Origin: Sesamum alatum
Taxonomy: Eukaryota > Streptophyta > Magnoliopsida > Lamiales > Pedaliaceae
Length of the DNA stretch: 64,000 nucleotides
Reading direction: 5' to 3'
NCBI GenBank assembly: GCA_034509735.1
Contig: JACGWO010000006.1
Coordinates: 36,449,141-36,513,140, forward strand
The translations under genes were made by a program, and so were the position numbers. Shown here piece after piece: positions 39,999 to 54,453 of this stretch (positions within the stretch are counted from its first letter, which is position 1; each line of letters begins with the position of its first letter). The notes below the pieces were generated by a model. That model had not been told where the DNA came from, made no database searches, and was given only the letters and a program-made list of their open reading frames with translations.

Positions 39999-41698
39999 AC
40001 GAGATTCAAGCAATCAAGATCCTCTCCCCCTCCCCCAACCCCTACTTCATTTTGACAAGAAAATAGAAATGAGAATAAATTACGCAAATAACAGCCTTTG
40101 TTTTCTTTCAAGAATAAAAAATGGATACAAGAATATGCATCTTCCTCGATAGAAAAAAGTGCAAAGGTTGAAAAAGAATTAGCACTGACAAAGGCTGTTA
40201 TAATCGTTCTGTATTCTTTTATCAGAGAAAAAGAAAGAATTAAACAGGAACCAGGCCCTTTTGTTTTTCTGTTTGTTGGCTTTCGTTGTCTTTCTTGATT
40301 ACAGAAAAGGGATGAAAGACAGTTTTATTTTTGGGTAAATTACATTTTGTGCCACGTATTTTCATTATTTTCAATTGCAGCATTTCATTTTCACCACCTC
40401 TAAATTCTAACTCTTCAAAAATGTGTTCTTTGCAAAAAGGGTTGCTTCATATTTATATTTACAGTGCAATTAATCCAAATATTAAAATAACTAATTATTT
40501 GGCCAAAATTAAAGGTCTCGTCTTTTTGGCTAATCAAGTTTTACAGACTCAAAGACTCTTTGCATCCTGATTCTTGGCCACTCATGTGAGCTGCTAAGTC
40601 AAAATAAAACCTGAGGTTTGACTCATAAGAGCCATTGACAGCCTCAAAAGTTTGTCTCCTCAACATACAAACGAACGGAGAGAAAAATCTGCAATTGCTT
40701 CAACAAGGTTATTTTTATTATCTTGCAAGAACCCCACAAATTTTTGGGATATTTTTTGAATTTATTCAGGTCATGCTCTTGATCTGTTTGTGTTATGTTC
40801 TGTATGACAGTATGTTTTGGTGGTCAAAGGAGGAAAGAAAGTGAGGAAGGGTAAAAGAAGAAAGAGAGGGGACAAATTTGTAACTTCCCTCTTGTATTTG
40901 GATTTTATTTTAATTGGATGATTGATAACAATTAGCCCTTTTCCAGGTAGAATTTAGAGCACCAATTTGTGAAAGGTGTACTTCTAATCTCAACTTGTTG
41001 TCCAAATGGTCCCAAAATTACAAAAAAATGTCAGCATCTCCAACAACCATCCTTTCAAGCCTGGATGGCAAACTGGAAGCTTTGCTCTTAATCACACACC
41101 TACTCTCCCAAGAAATGAGACTTTTAGATTGAATATCAGTGAAAGTAAGATCCCTTTTGTGGTCTGAAAATTTTCAACTATTCTATAATTTTGATATATC
41201 TTGATTATTTATGTCATGGACTTATTTAGTTACCTTCAAGGAGTGGGGTGGGGTGGGAGGTGTTAATATGCAGCTCTTAGTCTGACTAAGAATAAACAAT
41301 TGTTATTTGCAAAAGATATTATGCAAACATAGTTGAATTGGCCTTGCAATCATCATTTGGATTCCCTAGTTGACAGATGACCAAATATTTAAATACAAAT
41401 TCTGTTTGTACTTTAATGTAGCACATGTAAGAAAGAGAAGCCTTATCTTAAATGTTATTGCTTGGAGACTTTCTTGGTGACCTCAGAGAGACCAAAAACT
41501 ATTTTCCTCCACTCAACACATACCCCTATCTACTAAGCAAAAGCCAAAGAATCCCTTCTTTCCCTTCCCTCCATTCTTTTTTATAACACTTGAAAACTTA
41601 CTTCCCAGTTGCTCTCTTACTCTTCTGCTCTGTTTCCTTCTCTTTCTCAAGTCTAGTTTTGCAGTTGCTATTCAAGCCATTTTTCCTGCAGTTCCAAG
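39999..41698. other. Divergent intergenic region between the hydrolase and GS2 genes
   Basis: Holds the hydrolase promoter on the left and the GS2 promoter and first leader exon on the right. A lone MITE-like end (GGGTAAATTACATTTTGTGCC) is at about 40334, without a clear partner. A TTATAAC motif at 41581 is a possible GS2 TATA box. Small open frames here are not supported. Confidence 0.45.
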
Positions 41699-42565
41699 GT
41701 GAGTTCTTTATCTGTCTTTAAGCCATTTTTCTGAGGACAAGAAAGTGCTTTCAAAGCTTTAGTACATTCATTGTTTGGTGCTACAAAGGTACATTATATT
41801 CTATCTTTTAATAGAGCGCACAAAGTGAAGGATTCTGTCCTATTTCCCATTCTTATAAGTAGATCAGCTTATCTATTTGCCTTTTCTCTTGTGATTCTTT
41901 GTTCTTATCAATTAATCACCACATTTTCAACTATGTAAATGAAACTCAGAGCATTCAGCTCTAGAGCCTTGGATATTGTTTCTTACCTAACCAGATTTTT
42001 ACTTTCTTCAGAATATTATACTTTTCATGCCAAAATCCAAATATAACTTTTTCACACGTGCTTTCTGTTAGCACTATGGAAGCTAACTTTGTGAATTTTT
42101 TAATTATACTGTAATCCCTTAATCTTAGTATTCTAATCAACAAAATCCTTTCTTTTCAGTAGTGATGACATAACTCTGGGATTACAGCCTTTGCTAACTT
42201 CAGCAGGAAATTTACAGAAAGATTCAGTTCAGCAGACATACTGAAATAGAATTCACTTGCACTAAGAATTCAGTAAAATCGAATAGATGTTTACTTACTC
42301 GTTATGATATATCTCCTTCCCTGATTTGATTTCTGATCATATATTTGATGTTTCTACATTAAGGGCTGAATTAACTTGCAAAAGCACCTATAAAACATGT
42401 CCGTTATCAATCTTTAAATTGTAATTATCTTCCAGTTCTTGGTTAATGCAATCTGGGATAATGATGTTACTTTTGCTTACAATCAAAACCATATCTGTCC
42501 AGCACTGCAAGATTATTTCGTGGGGTGGTAAAAATTTCCTTTTTGTGTTTCAACTTTTGAGCCAG
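41699..42565 (+). other. Predicted intron in the GS2 5' UTR
   Basis: CCAAG|GTGAGTTC at 41699 is a strong donor and GAGCCAG|GGAAG at 42565 a fair acceptor, leaving only 11 leader bases before the ATG. The interval has no in-frame coding similarity. Without the intron the leader would be about 1 kb. Confidence 0.5.
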
Positions 42566-42576
42566 GGAAGTTGAGG

Positions 42577-45361
<2,785 letters not shown>

Positions 45362-45967
45362 ACCATCGAACATCTGAAGCAGAGTGCGTGATGGGCGTTA
45401 CACAGCAAAGATGAGCTTAGAAACGCAAAATCTTGTTCTCGTTTTATTAGATCCCTTTTGAGAGATTCCTGTAAATAAGGGACTGAAATGAGCAAATAGC
45501 CATGCTTAAGCTCGGAACGTTCCTCCAACTTTCCTTCTTCGGATTTGCATTTCATGATATTCGAACAGTTCCACGACATTTCACTTTGATGTATTGCATT
45601 TTGATTCCTGTCTGAATAGAAATTTGGTCTGCTTTGGTAAAAAAAAGGATATAAATGGTGACAGGACGATGACAGCCTTTCCATCTCAAAAGTTAATTTA
45701 CAGGACCAGTCCCCCTTTATGCATTTTGCTCTGCTCAAATGAGATTCTTTTCCTCTTGATGAGGCAACCCCATAACCACACCAAGGAATTCAAGCCATTT
45801 CTTTGAGCTTAAGACACTGCATTTTTGTAAGAAAAAGCAAGAGCAACAAACAGACAATGGTACAAGAATGGAACCTTTCTTTCCCCTATATATATATATT
45901 CTTTCTTGAATCAAGAACGACGCAGAGAAATACAGCACGTAAAAGTCTGCAGAACTTTTCACAAGCC
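45362..45967. other. GS2 3' UTR and PM19L promoter
   Basis: Only about 600 bp separate the GS2 stop from the next start on the same strand. The first part is presumed GS2 3' UTR and the last part the PM19L promoter. No ACGTG-core ABA element was noticed in this short interval. Confidence 0.5.
45887..45899 (+). promoter_or_regulatory. Candidate TATA box of PM19L
   Basis: TATATATATATAT follows a CCCC tract and lies about 70-80 bp before the ATG at 45968, a typical plant spacing. Confidence 0.5.
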
Positions 45968-46867
45968 ATGGCTTCCGGTGCAGGCAAATCAGCAGCGTTG
46001 GCCCTTTTAGTACTCAACGTCATCCTCTACTTCATCGTCATCGCTGTTGCAGCGTGGGCTGTGAACCATGGAATAGAAAGATCACACGAGACGGGTACCG
46101 TTTATCTTCTTGCAGCATCATTGTTAACCACAGAAAACATTCAAAATATTCTTCATCATATCACATTCTGATCATCATACTCATGTGGTGTACGCATCAT
46201 TTGCAGCGTCTGTTTTGTCGCTCCCGGCCCGGATTTTCCCCATATACTACCCTTTTGGCAACATGGCTACTGGTTTTGTAGTGTTCTTCTCACTCATAGC
46301 TGGGGTTGTAGGATTCACCACCTCAATCACTGCAATCAACAATGTAATACAATGGAATGTTCCAAACTTGCATGCAGCTGCTACATCTTCTCTTATTTCT
46401 TGGTTGCTCACAATGCTGGCTATGGGGTAAAAACTATCTTCCTTTTCACTTGTACTAAAAAATCCCTACGATTTGAAAAATTACGTTCATATTCATATTT
46501 TACATCAAATTCCTTCGATCTCAAGACTAAAATTTATAATGTAAAACATGATTGTTGGGGCTGCAGTGTAATTTTTCAAAAATTTAGAGAATTTTTTGTA
46601 AACTTATGAAAAATATTTAATACTAATCTTGCAGGTTTGCATGCAAGGAGATTGATATAGGCTGGACAGAATCAAACTTGGTAAGAAATTTCATTATTAT
46701 TTTATGTTTTTGAGGTTGGTTAAGGTAATAATTAATATTGAAATAATTTATGGCAGAGAGCTTTGGAGACAATACTGATACTTGTGAGTGGAACTCAGCT
46801 GTTCTGTACTGCTGCAATCTACATAGGAGTTGATGATGTTGTTGCTCGAGACAGGGCTTACCTTTGA
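45968..46867 (+). CDS. PM19L: Membrane protein PM19L (AWPM-19 family), 167 aa
   Basis: Four exons: 45968-46094, 46207-46426, 46635-46680 and 46757-46867 (504 nt). Four hydrophobic segments are visible: SAALALLVLNVILYFIVIAV, ATGFVVFFSLIAGVVGF, SLISWLLTMLAMGF and ILILVSGTQLFCTAAIYIGV. The loop AVNHGIERSHETASVLSLPA and ARIFPIYYPFGNMATGF are hallmarks of AWPM-19. Family members are plasma-membrane proteins induced by ABA, cold or seed maturation. An osmolarity-sensing or ABA-transport role has been reported for some members. Length matches the family. Intron 2 is AT-rich with a TTTGAAAAATTAC block like the local MITEs. Confidence 0.95.
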
Positions 46868-47334
46868 TTTTTCATCAAATATATGTTTCTTGTATTGGTC
46901 ATTTTCTTGTTTGTATGAATGTCCCATTTTTTTTTATTTACATTAATATGTAAATTAATTTTCTGAATAAAAAATGTTTGGAGAATTACTTGACTTGTGA
47001 AAATAAGTTTGATATGAGAATTGACATAATTAAATTAAACATATTTATAAAGAAAAATAATAATTAACATCCAAAAAAATCTCATTTCTGACTAAATTTT
47101 CTGGAAAAGATGTTATATTGAAAAATTGTGAATAATAAATTAAAGATAATTTATTCTGATCAGATTAAATTGTAAAAAGTGATTGGTCTCAACATTCAAC
47201 ACAAGGCAAGCTCGTGATACATGGATAATCATTATGATCCAACCGTGTCCATCGATTGAACTGTGCCCATCATTGAAGCAGTGTGTCCCTTCATTTGAAA
47301 TGTATCTATTATAATAAATTGGTGTGTCCTTTAA
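46868..47334. other. PM19L 3' flank
   Basis: Presumed 3' UTR and AT-rich spacer. Around 47225-47340 a phrase of the GTGTCC(C/A)T type recurs several times, perhaps a decayed short repeat. No gene seen. Confidence 0.4.
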
Positions 47335-47843
47335 GAGTGCGTTTATCAGGAGGGATTGGGTTGTACTAAATTATTAGTACAACCCAATCCAAAGTTTACT
47401 AACCAATTTGCAAGCCATGTATTAATAACAGGGCTTAGTACGGAAGTACTAAATGTTCCATTATCTATCTCAGTTTTCGATCAGGATTTTTAGTCCTGGC
47501 CCAAGACTAACTTTTTCATAATATTAAAAGGTGGTAGTGCCCCTACTTTTGTAAGATATATTATAATTTTTTCCTCATTAAATTGATCATCTCCATAATT
47601 TTTTTTCAAAGAGGTCGAGAAATATCATTCAGTAAATATTGACTTACTATTTTAGGAATTTCATTGCTTGTCTAAAGTTTAATCCAATGTAGTAAATCAT
47701 GCATAATACAAAATTATTAATCCAACTTTTCAAAATAGGGTAAAGTAAACATCCAACTATTTATCTGGGCCAAATCCAATCCTGCATTTAATTCAGGTTA
47801 ATCATGTCTTGTATTTAATCCTAACATAAAAGTAAACGCACCC
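47335..47843. mobile_element. Tourist-like (PIF/Harbinger-type) MITE, 509 bp
   Basis: The left end GAGTGCGTTTATC and the reverse complement of the right end (GGGTGCGTTTACTTTTATG) match over about 11 bp. The element is flanked by TAA on both sides (47332-47334 and 47844-47846), the TWA duplication of PIF/Harbinger elements. Near the left end a perfect 15-bp stem GGATTGGGTTGTACT / AGTACAACCCAATCC with an 8-bp loop lies at 47353-47390. Non-coding. It sits 480 bp upstream of the HIPP gene. Confidence 0.6.
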
Positions 47844-48323
47844 TAAATAAAATGATGTGTCCGTTCCTATAGAAAGGTGGCTATTCAATTTGAAAAGTTA
47901 TAACCTTTTATAAACATCTTATTCAATTGGACATGTCTTTCAACGATGATTTCCAATTTTTATAAATAGAAACCCCCCACCCCCAATTTATTTCATTCCA
48001 TCAATTTCGAAAAATCATTTTAGAGCATTAAGAAACACTTTCCAAAATCAGCATTTTATCTTTGAATAAAGGATCGTCCAAAATATTTTTCAAATTGTCG
48101 TTTTTCAAAATTTGTAGTGTTGTTATCTCGATGCATTTTGAAAGACAATTGTATTGTTGCCTCCACATTTTGCTAGTACACAACTATTACATGCTATATA
48201 CCAACAGTAAATAACTGTAATAACTGCTGCTTTTTTTAATTTTTTTTCCTTTAACATTTACCCGTTTAGGGCATCCACTTGATTCTTGTTCATGCCCACC
48301 TATTTCGGTCTTCCCAATTTCAA
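47844..48323. other. Upstream region of the HIPP gene
   Basis: AT-rich promoter-side sequence. No additional coding similarity was found. Confidence 0.4.
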
Positions 48324-48953
48324 ATGGCTGGTAATAAGGAAGACAAAGTAAGATAAACCTATATATGTATATATATCAGATTTTACATGCACAAAAGTTG
48401 ATGATAGATTAACTGATCAAAATTCAACTCAGCAGGCTGTGGTGGCACAATACAGAGTCTCTATGCATTGCAATGGATGCGAAAGAACTGTCGTTGAAAC
48501 TGTCTCCAACATCAAAGGTTGCTTCGTTTCCCTCTTTGTATATCTTGCAGGCTGCAAGAAGTCGATTTATACATGTTTCTTGAACGCTTGCAAGGAAACT
48601 AACACGTGGAAACTGGTTTTTTCCGATGTGGGCTCGCTTCATTTCTCTAATGGTTGGTTCTGAAACGTTGTCAAATAGGCGTGGAGAAGTTTGTGACGGA
48701 TATGAACGGTCACAAAGTGATTGTTACGGGTAGAATTGATCCTCAGAAGGTATTGAAGAAGCTGAGGAAGGAGACGGGGAAGAGTGTGGAACTTGTCGTG
48801 GAGGACGAAGATGGTGAAGATCATGGAGAGGGAGAAGTGATCGAAAATGATGGAGAACAAGCTATGGATTCTAGGATAGTTCATTATTATGGGGATGGCG
48901 AAATACATATGATGTTCAATGATGAGAATGCCAATGCTTGTACAATTATGTGA
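48324..48953 (+). CDS. Heavy-metal-associated isoprenylated plant protein (HIPP), 126 aa
   Basis: Three exons: 48324-48347, 48436-48517 and 48679-48953 (381 nt). The HMA domain spans about residues 9-77, with the metal-binding Cys20 and Cys23 in MHCNGCERT and the family segment GVEKFVTDMNGHKVIVTGRI. A strongly acidic stretch (EDEDGEDHGEGEVIEND) follows. The protein ends CTIM, a CaaX box for farnesylation that should anchor it to membranes. HIPPs bind Cu, Zn or Cd and act in metal handling and stress signalling. The intron 1 acceptor is a tandem CAGCAG, so one extra Gln after residue 8 is possible. The number within the HIPP family is not assigned. Confidence 0.92.
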
Positions 48954-49359
48954 ATAATCTTGTAAACATGCATAATAATTTGTACAAGTCTTAGCAAGTT
49001 GAAGAGGGAAACATTACGTGCCGGCCTAAACCCGGTGGGTAATGGTCAATCCTACGTGCAACCAATACAGTAATCGAAGAGATAATATAAAAGGTGTTCA
49101 ATACTGAAACATTTTGCTGCTTGATGGATATATAACATTAGATAACAACTAGAATTAGAGGCAAGTAGGGCCCAAGACCCAGCTCTAATAGAGGTTTTAC
49201 AGACAAAAGGAAAAGAGGATTCTATTTAATTACATGGCTGAAACTGGGCAAAACTAGCCACAGTAGGAGTTACAATGTTCTAAGTTCAGAACTAGGGCTG
49301 ATCTTGAACCAAGAGGAGAAGTTAGAAGGATACCTCTAGACTATGTTATGAGATATTCT

Positions 49360-51675
49360 CTAATTTTGCCAACAAAGGTTCCTTCTACCCTCCTGCATGA
49401 TCTCAAAGGCGAGCTTGTATCGTTCCAACGATGCTGCTCCAGCCTCGATGTAGTTACGGGCTTCTTCTCGTAAACTCCACATCATCAAGGCCTTGTAATC
49501 TTGCGAACCACCTCCTGAATCAGCATCGCGCAGAATACCGTATTTTGCATTTTTGCTCCACCGGTGCAAGATATAGCGAGATGGGAGTTCCCTTATGTTC
49601 ATTATTTGGAACACCTTCAGCGTATGCCTGCAAAGGACGCCTTCGAACTCAAACATCTTACAACTACAACTGATATTTAGAGTTGATGCATTAAACGCAA
49701 CAGTATTTCTCTCGTCCCCATTTCCGCATTTCTGCACCAGATATCTACTTATGGCCCCTTCAACATTTATCTTTATTCCAACATAACTATAGCATTCCAA
49801 AAGCTCCTTCTGAAAGACTTTGAACATTGTAATTGTGTAGAGCCTTCTACATTGTTCTTCAATGGGATCCTTTGTGTGCAGAACTGCCTGCAAATTAAAC
49901 GAGTTGAAATCCTCCTTCCTTTCCTCCTCACGGCGCTGTTCCAGACCTTTCTCATACCGGACAATGAATTCACTTAGAGGTGTTTGGGCAGTCAAAAGAG
50001 TGCCAAAATATGACTTCAAGCTCCCATCCACAGGGATTCCAGCAAAGAATGTTCCTTTTATGTGCAGCGGAACCCAACTTTTACGCATCCTATACATCTC
50101 CTTAAACCATGCGTTCTCTCTCAGATTGTATTTGTTTATAAGCATATTCCAAGCAGAATCAAATTCACTAGCCGTTTGACTCTGGAAAATGCATGTTTCG
50201 TACTCATATTTGAACTCCGCATCCATGGAAAGCAATGCACCTAAGTTCTCCTGTTCCTTAGCAAGAATTTGCCAGGCAGAAAATCGATGATGTGTCCCAG
50301 GAAAAACTTGTGCAATTGATTGCTGAATGGCCCTGTCCTGATCAGCTATTATAGACACAGGGCGGCACCCTGACATTGCCCTAGCCCAAGCCTGAAAGAT
50401 CCAAGTAAATGACTCTTCAGATTCCTCGGCGATTACAGCACAACCAAGAAGTACAGGTTGCCTGTGATGATTAACACCAACAAATGAAGCAAATGGCACA
50501 GAGTAACTACCTCTCCTGTACGTTGTATCAAACACAATGGCATCTCCAAACTGAGCACATGAAAATCTAGACCGCGCATCAGCCCAGAAAATGTTCATGC
50601 CTTTACCCTCACGCATTTCAACTGCATAAAAGAACCCTGTATCTTCAGCTTGCCGGGATTGAAAATAATCAAGTAGCACATTGTACCAATCACTTCCTAT
50701 GTTACTTTCTCTAACTCGTTTAACAAGGCTGAGGCCTCCATTTGTTTCAACTAAATCCAAGTTTTCCAACACACTGCTTCCTTCCTCTCTATTATACCCC
50801 TTTGACGCAACACTAACTAATCTGCTAGGATCTGTCGGAGTCTCAAATTCATGATTGTGTTCTTTCTGAAGACGATCGACTACCCACCTTCCTGATTCTT
50901 GTCTTTGTATTCTCATGTATGCTCCACAACCGACTCTAGAAGGGTGCTGATGCCCTTCCTTGGAGCACACAAATCTTCGAGATGTAATTGACCCATCATG
51001 TTTAGAGCGGAATAACTGGCCTATCCTAATTCTGAACCCTATATTAGCTGCATATGTATAGTAGAATTTGTATGCCTCATTCGCAGAATTAAATTCAAGA
51101 CCTTTATATGGTTCACCTACGGGTCCACCAGCTGCATCCATCTCTTCCTTTTTGAGACGTTTAATATCAACTATATCAGACGGACTATCATCTTCATGCG
51201 ATCTGATTCCTGTCCGACTAGCCCCACCTGCCGATGATCTCGGAGTTGGAAAACTTTTCCTCTGTATCCGAGGTGGACAAATTTCTCCGGAGGCTTCAAA
51301 TTCATGATTATGTTCCTTTTTTATATTGGCTAACACCCACTTCCCAGAATCCACTTTTTGCACTCTTATAAAAGCAGGACAACCAGTTCTTGAGTTCGTC
51401 TGAAATCCCTCCTTTGAACAAACAAATCTCCGGGAAATTACTGAGCCATCAACTCTTGATCTATACAGCTGCCCAATCCTGATTTTGAACCCCACTTGAG
51501 TTGCATAGCAACTGTAGAATTCTTGCGCTTCTTCAGCTGAATCAAACTCTAATCCTACCTGCGGTTCCATCTTAGATTCTCCTTCATCGTCCCTATGGCC
51601 ATTGCTTTGTGCAACAAGTAGAGCTGCCGGTTTTGTCCTCACAGTCATGATATTTCCCAACTCTTCCCTATTCAT
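49360..51675 (-). CDS. FAR1-related sequence protein, FRS7/FRS12 type, 771 aa
   Basis: One coding exon. Two FAR1 DNA-binding domains lie near residues 40-130 (GLEFDSAEEAQEFYSCYA ... EHNHEFE) and 190-285 (GLEFNSANEAYKFYYTYA ... EHNHEFE). A MULE-type transposase-like domain follows (DARSRFSCAQFGDAIVFDTT; IIADQDRAIQQSI), then a SWIM zinc finger CSCKMFEFEGVLCRH. The tandem FAR1 arrangement and length fit FRS7/FRS12, repressors that control flowering time and growth in Arabidopsis. The family was domesticated from Mutator-like transposases. The start is set at 51675 (MNREELGNIM): the upstream in-frame ATG at 51693 lies before a predicted 3' splice site (TGAATGCAG|CTACTG). Confidence 0.93.
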   Translation of the reverse strand: MNREELGNIMTVRTKPAALLVAQSNGHRDDEGESKMEPQVGLEFDSAEEAQEFYSCYATQVGFKIRIGQLYRSRVDGSVISRRFVCSKEGFQTNSRTGCPAFIRVQKVDSGKWVLANIKKEHNHEFEASGEICPPRIQRKSFPTPRSSAGGASRTGIRSHEDDSPSDIVDIKRLKKEEMDAAGGPVGEPYKGLEFNSANEAYKFYYTYAANIGFRIRIGQLFRSKHDGSITSRRFVCSKEGHQHPSRVGCGAYMRIQRQESGRWVVDRLQKEHNHEFETPTDPSRLVSVASKGYNREEGSSVLENLDLVETNGGLSLVKRVRESNIGSDWYNVLLDYFQSRQAEDTGFFYAVEMREGKGMNIFWADARSRFSCAQFGDAIVFDTTYRRGSYSVPFASFVGVNHHRQPVLLGCAVIAEESEESFTWIFQAWARAMSGCRPVSIIADQDRAIQQSIAQVFPGTHHRFSAWQILAKEQENLGALLSMDAEFKYEYETCIFQSQTASEFDSAWNMLINKYNLRENAWFKEMYRMRKSWVPLHIKGTFFAGIPVDGSLKSYFGTLLTAQTPLSEFIVRYEKGLEQRREEERKEDFNSFNLQAVLHTKDPIEEQCRRLYTITMFKVFQKELLECYSYVGIKINVEGAISRYLVQKCGNGDERNTVAFNASTLNISCSCKMFEFEGVLCRHTLKVFQIMNIRELPSRYILHRWSKNAKYGILRDADSGGGSQDYKALMMWSLREEARNYIEAGAASLERYKLAFEIMQEGRRNLCWQN

Positions 51676-51683
51676 ATCAGTAG

Positions 51684-53124
51684 CTGCATTCATCAGAAAA
51701 TAAAAATATTACGAGAGCATATACTGATAGTAGTTATACTGAACATATAACATAGGCAAAAACTCAATATGTGTTCTATGTTTGCTTAAAGTTGACTGCC
51801 TAAAAACATATACGAAGTGAACAGCAGTTAAAGTGCGCAGAAGCAGGTATTACTGAGGGTTTGATAAAAAGTTGAGTGAGCACATGAATGTAGAAACCAA
51901 AGAATAACACAGCTCGCAAGCAATTAACTCTTACCAAATATATCTTGGTATGCTAACTTATAAAATTATCATATTACAAAGCAATGTTAAACAAGCAAGC
52001 ATCTATCGTTAAGTCTAAGGTCAGTAAAAAAGTAAGTTAAATGTATTGATAGCAAGAGAAAGTAGGCAACAATTCTTAAAAAATAAAAGCTAAAGAACAT
52101 ATCTCATTGCATTAGTAGGTGAATCTTCACAGCCGTACAAAAGAGGATCTCTACAATTTGCATGTTTAATGCAATACAATTCTTTTTGTGATCCAGTTTG
52201 TAAACCCTGTAAGTATCAATAACTTCGAAAAATTTCCAACCTTTTGTCCAGAGCTGTTTCAACAGCAATAGAAAGTGCAAGCGTCTATATCAGTAGACGC
52301 ACTTGTATAAGGTTTCTCAGATCATAACCTGCTCAAGAGATAATCTTACATGTGTAGAAAAGTAGGAATATACAGAAATTGACGTCACAAGTCATCAGCA
52401 ATAAAGACAAACCCTGACTAAATCCCACTCACTCCCAAAACCCCAACTGCATGTGAATTCATGGCCCTGTATAACAGACCGCATTTTCCGGAACTTTCCA
52501 CATTAATTACATCACAAAGCTACCATTTACGTTCTCTTTGTTCGACTAAAGTCTTTCATGAATATCAATGACATTGGTGAGCCATCAATTAACTGACTTA
52601 GCATCAGCCAACCAGCAATCACCCTCATTCCTTGCTAACCGTTGTCGCATTACTGATCAACACGAGACAAGAAGCAAATCCACAAGCAACAGGCTGGAAC
52701 ATAGAGACTAGAAGTTCTCGGAAAAAAAAGAACACTTAAAATAACATTTAAACAAATAACAACCCTTATCATGTACAAATAGCTCTGACCCATCTCCAGA
52801 TGATAATTCAATGAAAAGGGAAAAAAGAACTTAAACATGCAATTTCAAGGAAATAGAGAGAATCAAACAACATCCTTATAGTTTCAGTTCCCAACTCAAA
52901 CAACAGAAGAAAATCCAATTTCCAGCTGAAACAAACAAATTTCATCTAATCAACAAAAATCAAGTCCAATTCAGAAAACAGAAAACCAACCACAAAAAAA
53001 CACAAAACTCGAAACACAAGAACCAAGTACAAGCGAAGTAAACACAAAAACATCACCCTTATCGAGCCAAAAAATAATGGAGACCGGGGGAGGAAAAATA
53101 AAAGAAATAAACTAGGGTTTTTAC
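51684..53124 (-). other. Predicted 5' UTR intron of the FAR1-related gene
   Basis: On the minus strand a donor CGAAAG|GTAAAA at 53124 pairs with the acceptor AATGCAG|CTAC at 51684, leaving eight leader bases before the ATG. The 1.4-kb interval has no coding similarity. The leader exon would run from 53125 towards about 53470. Confidence 0.5.
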
Positions 53125-53470
53125 CTTTCGCATATCCGCTGAAGCTGACCAATAATTCCCAAAATTAGGGCTTATGCCACCTCCAAATCACGTTAAAATT
53201 CCAGTAACTCAACCAAAACTAGCTCGCATTGTAAAACCAATCAACTGGCTCAAGAAAAAACGCAAAATCACACCTTAAAACTGAAACAAATCACAAAAAG
53301 ATTCAATCATCCGAAGGCGAAAATGGATCGAAATAGAAAATTGAGACCATTAATTATCTATTTCATTCAATTTTCTCAGATTTTTTTCTTGTGTTGTTTC
53401 TCAGTCGCTGTCTCGGCTGAGAGGAGGGTGGAGCTGAGGTGGATTCAGTAACGGTACGCTTTTTGACGGT

Positions 53471-54003
53471 GGTATAGAGTGGGGACAGTTTCTATACGCT
53501 GTTACGGAGGTGTAGGGAAATTTTGGTGTGGCGTCTTTTGGTTGGCGTAAGATCTCCCCGCGGTGGGACCATCACCACAATTGACCTTTCTTGTCCTTGA
53601 TTTGAAATTTATGAGGTTTTCTGAACCCAATAAATGTGAAGGTGTAATTAATTCGTATCCGAAATTAAAAATAATATTTTTTTAAGGAAATTTTAGGACA
53701 GGGATTAGTAAAACATTAATGTGGATATGTTCATTTTAAATTATTTTTACTTATTGCATTTAAAGGAAAATTAGGCTATTTAATTTTTGTTTCTTTTTTA
53801 TATGTAATAACATAAAATAAAGGGATGTAAATTATTCGTTTTAATAAAAGAATTAATTCAATGAATTGCTCAAATTGATTATGAAATGAATAATTATTTT
53901 ACAACATTTTCATTTTAAGTACATGTAGGCAAAATAGAATTCATTTTAAAATTTAATAAGTAATCTTTTGCTTGGAATATGTATTGAGTCTGTCGATTAT
54001 ATA
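53471..54003. other. Promoter side of the FAR1-related gene and AT-rich spacer
   Basis: No gene recognised. The boundary between the promoter and the repeat-rich DNA to its right cannot be set from sequence alone. Confidence 0.4.
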
Positions 54004-54453
54004 CTAGGGGTGCTCATTCGGTATAACTAAATTGATCTGATAAATTAAAATTTTGGTACCCAAAAATGTTATATCAAACTGTCAATTCGATTTGATTTTG
54101 ATAATTATAGTTTTTTATTTTTTGGTTGATATTTGATAACCGAACTTTCCATTAAAAACATAAAAGATAGTTAAAGATAAATATTAATATTAATAAGGAC
54201 ACTTTTTAATTTCTTTTATTTTTAATAAGTAAAATAATAAAAATAATATAAAGATTATTAATATATGAAAGGATGTAAATAAAATGAATAAAAACAATAA
54301 TATTTTTGTATTCGGTATAATTTGGTAAATTCGATGCTAAAAATAAAATCAAACCAAATACCAAATTTTTAACAAATAAAAAACAAATATCGAGTCGAAT
54401 TTTCTATTTTAATTTGATTAAATCAGTTTATCAAACTATGAGCGCTCATACTA
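54004..54453. mobile_element. Probable hAT-type MITE, degenerate
   Basis: The left end TAGGGGTGCTCATTCGGT and the reverse complement of the right end (TAGTATGAGCGCTCATAG) share TAG and GCTCAT motifs. The interior is AT-rich with the AAATTCGGT-type motifs often seen in such elements. Flanks are AT-repeats, so a target duplication cannot be told from chance. Confidence 0.45.

Noticed and set aside
40334..40660. MITE starting with GGGTAAATTACATTTTGTGCC
   Set aside because: Only one end could be recognised; no inverted partner or target duplication was found.
49431..51307. Plus-strand open frames across the FAR1-related exon
   Set aside because: Antisense shadows of a long, well-conserved minus-strand coding exon.
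51676..51693. ATG at 51693 as start of the FAR1-related protein
   Set aside because: It lies within TGATGAATGCAG, which reads as the 3' end of a leader intron; the ATG at 51675 follows the acceptor.
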